A stretch of 64,000 nt of DNA from Melieria omissa (lineage: Eukaryota > Arthropoda > Insecta > Diptera > Ulidiidae): contig OZ020267.1 of the NCBI GenBank assembly GCA_963971225.1, forward strand, positions 682,001 through 746,000. The letters run 5' to 3'. Made by a program: the position numbers and the translations under genes. Below, piece after piece: positions 62,201 to 64,000 of the stretch (position 1 is its first letter; every line of letters starts with the position of its first letter). The notes under the pieces were generated by a model. The model saw only the letters and a program-made list of their open reading frames with translations. It searched no databases and was not told where the DNA came from.

Positions 62201-64000
62201 GAAAGTACCCACAACGCTTCAGTTTCGCTTTGCGCAATAGAAATACGAATACTACTTGTGTCAAGCGTGTTGAACGTGTGCTCCAGCAAATTACCTGGAA
62301 GCTGCAAAGTTATTCAATATTTGCACACGTCGCGAGAGGCTTCGGCGAGGCGCAAGCGGGAATTCTTCCGCTCACATGTTTGTTGTCGCCTCGAGTGCAA
62401 ATGTAAACGCAAGCCTAGACCGAGTCTAGCGAGCTGCCAGCTGATTCAGTGCTAGATTCAGAGAGTTTCATATACAGGGTGCGCAACACCGCACACTGCG
62501 CATTCGGTGAAAGAACGCTCAGCATCTCAACCCGAACGCGATACGACCCTGTGTCTGTCGCAGCGAACTTGGCGACTTCGTGTGAACTATTATTTATCGT
62601 TGACGCAGAATATTTCAATATTTGTCGAAGACAGTGTTTAAAATGTTTTAGCGCGACGGCGAGAGATGCCCGATCGCGACCCATCGTATTAGCGTGGGAA
62701 TACAGCTCGCATGCTGGTCGTTGCGCAACGGGCCGGCAAAGGGATTACGAATTCTTAACAGAACGCCACACCTATCTGTGCGGCACCGAGAAGCTCGCAA
62801 TTGATGCGAATCGAGTGGAAGCAGAGAAACTCGGTCAGAGATTGCTGTGTCGCTTGCAAATTGTAACATTGTGGTCCGATTTTGATTTGTTCTCGCATGG
62901 TTTTAATTTAGTTTCACACATTTCACATCTCATTTTCTTATTTCGTTCTTTTGATAATTGAACTCAACAAAAAAAACGTCACTCGGGCGCTTTCCCGGAC
63001 GCGAAGACTCTGCGGCCCGAGCGGGGGCATCATTGCCAAGCACCGCTTGCAATTTTATCCCGCATCTTAATGTTTGTGATTATCGTCGTCGTGTGCATGC
63101 CAGGAATCGTTGGTGGCACTCTGGTGCTGCTGCTCGTTCTGCCTCCGCTTTCCTACGAGCCGTGGTGCAGCATCTATACCAGCTTGCACACACATGCACA
63201 CAAACATATGGGACAGAGGCCGCGCCGCGCACTGGCGGTTTGTTTGTTTTTATTTTGTTACTTGGTTTTCCTTCATTCTACTTTGCTTTGCTCATTTTGT
63301 CCGTTACGAATTTGTGATGCTGGGCATGGAGTCGCTGCTGCCGATAGTGGTGGTGGTAGCATGGAAGCAGCACTGCATCGCACCGAACGGAACGGACTGG
63401 GCTGGGCTGGGCAGGGCTGGGCTGGGAGTGATGTATGCAGTTTGTTCTAGCCGGCGACGCCGTGTGTGCAACTCTCCACATCTTGCAACGAACGCCGGAG
63501 AGTTGAATGGAGTTTCTTGAACCTTAGATCTTGGTGATCTGTTTCGTTAGTTTGCTGGAGTGCATCTATACGCAGCTTGCAACTTCGCGCCGAGGGAAGG
63601 GCAAAGGAAATTGCGCGCATTTGTGGCAAACGAACGCGCGCCAAGGCGATTGCGTTTATTTCGAGACTCTGGACGAGGCAGCTGGCAAGCGAGCAAACTG
63701 CGCTTGGGAGGTATCATTAAATGCTCCTGGGGAGTGCTTAGGCTTAGAGGGGGCTCCAACTGAAGTTCGAGTGTGTACTCTTTTTTCTCTAATTACTTTG
63801 ATACGCTACCAGCTGTCTGGCTGCGTGGCCTCAGTGATCTCCTGCGTCTACGTGCTAGTGTACTCAGGTATTCGACATGTCGTTTGTGAAGCCTCTCTAC
63901 ATACATACATACATTTTATTATGAAGCAGAAATCGGGCCTAGTTCGCAATTCAAATTCTGTGGAATGTTCAACAGGACTGACGTCTTGTTCGCTCTCATA
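56206..64000. other. gene-free upstream region of string
   Basis: No supported gene in 7.8 kb. Open frames such as 58003-58488 follow CAC and CAA triplet runs (a CAC run lies at about 58,143-58,165). A short GGGCT tandem run lies at about 63,396-63,427. It is possibly the distal part of the string regulatory domain or the start of a neighbouring one. Confidence 0.4.

Overview
This is eukaryotic DNA from a higher fly (Brachycera). The decisive marker is a minus-strand gene whose protein closely resembles Drosophila String (Cdc25). Orct, an SLC22 paralogue, a flavin amine oxidase-like gene and a MYND-Tudor gene accompany it. Introns are GT-AG, intergenic DNA is AT-rich, and the mobile DNA is mariner, hAT, piggyBac-like, a non-LTR relic and a tRNA-derived SINE. 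A tephritid fruit fly is my best guess, inferred from the transposon flavour and long intergenic spaces; it is not proven by the sequence.

Layout. 0.6-1.1 kb holds a frameshifted relic of a probable transposon ORF (minus). 2.5-4.2 kb is intronless Orct (plus). 7.0-8.7 kb is a three-exon amine oxidase-like gene (plus) with unusual C-terminal FAD motifs. 11.6-21.6 kb is an eight-exon SLC22-type transporter (plus); its 6.7-kb first intron is packed with mobile DNA, including a non-LTR relic split by a mariner and a 523-bp near-perfect mariner-derived palindrome. 22.3-23.1 kb is an internally deleted mariner. 24.0-26.1 kb is a five-exon MYND-Tudor gene (plus), probably of the piRNA pathway. 26.9-29.6 kb is a hAT-type element carrying a second hAT-type element. 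30.0 kb is a SINE.

30.6-36.95 kb is string/Cdc25 on the minus strand, reconstructed here as two coding exons with a TATA box and initiator. From 37 kb to the window end I find no convincing gene in about 27 kb. This is the upstream side of string, which in Drosophila carries a very large array of tissue-specific enhancers. Here it holds a 1.9-kb hAT-type element about 0.45 kb upstream of the TATA box with another element nested in it, a small MITE at 43.5 kb, a second SINE copy at 54.6 kb, a piggyBac-type element at 55.1 kb with another nested element, and microsatellites.

The genes do not form an operon or a single pathway. Two are transporters, one is a flavoprotein, one is a probable germline RNA-silencing scaffold and one is the mitotic inducer. 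All multi-exon models were built by hand from splice signals; each sums to a multiple of three with the reading frame open throughout.
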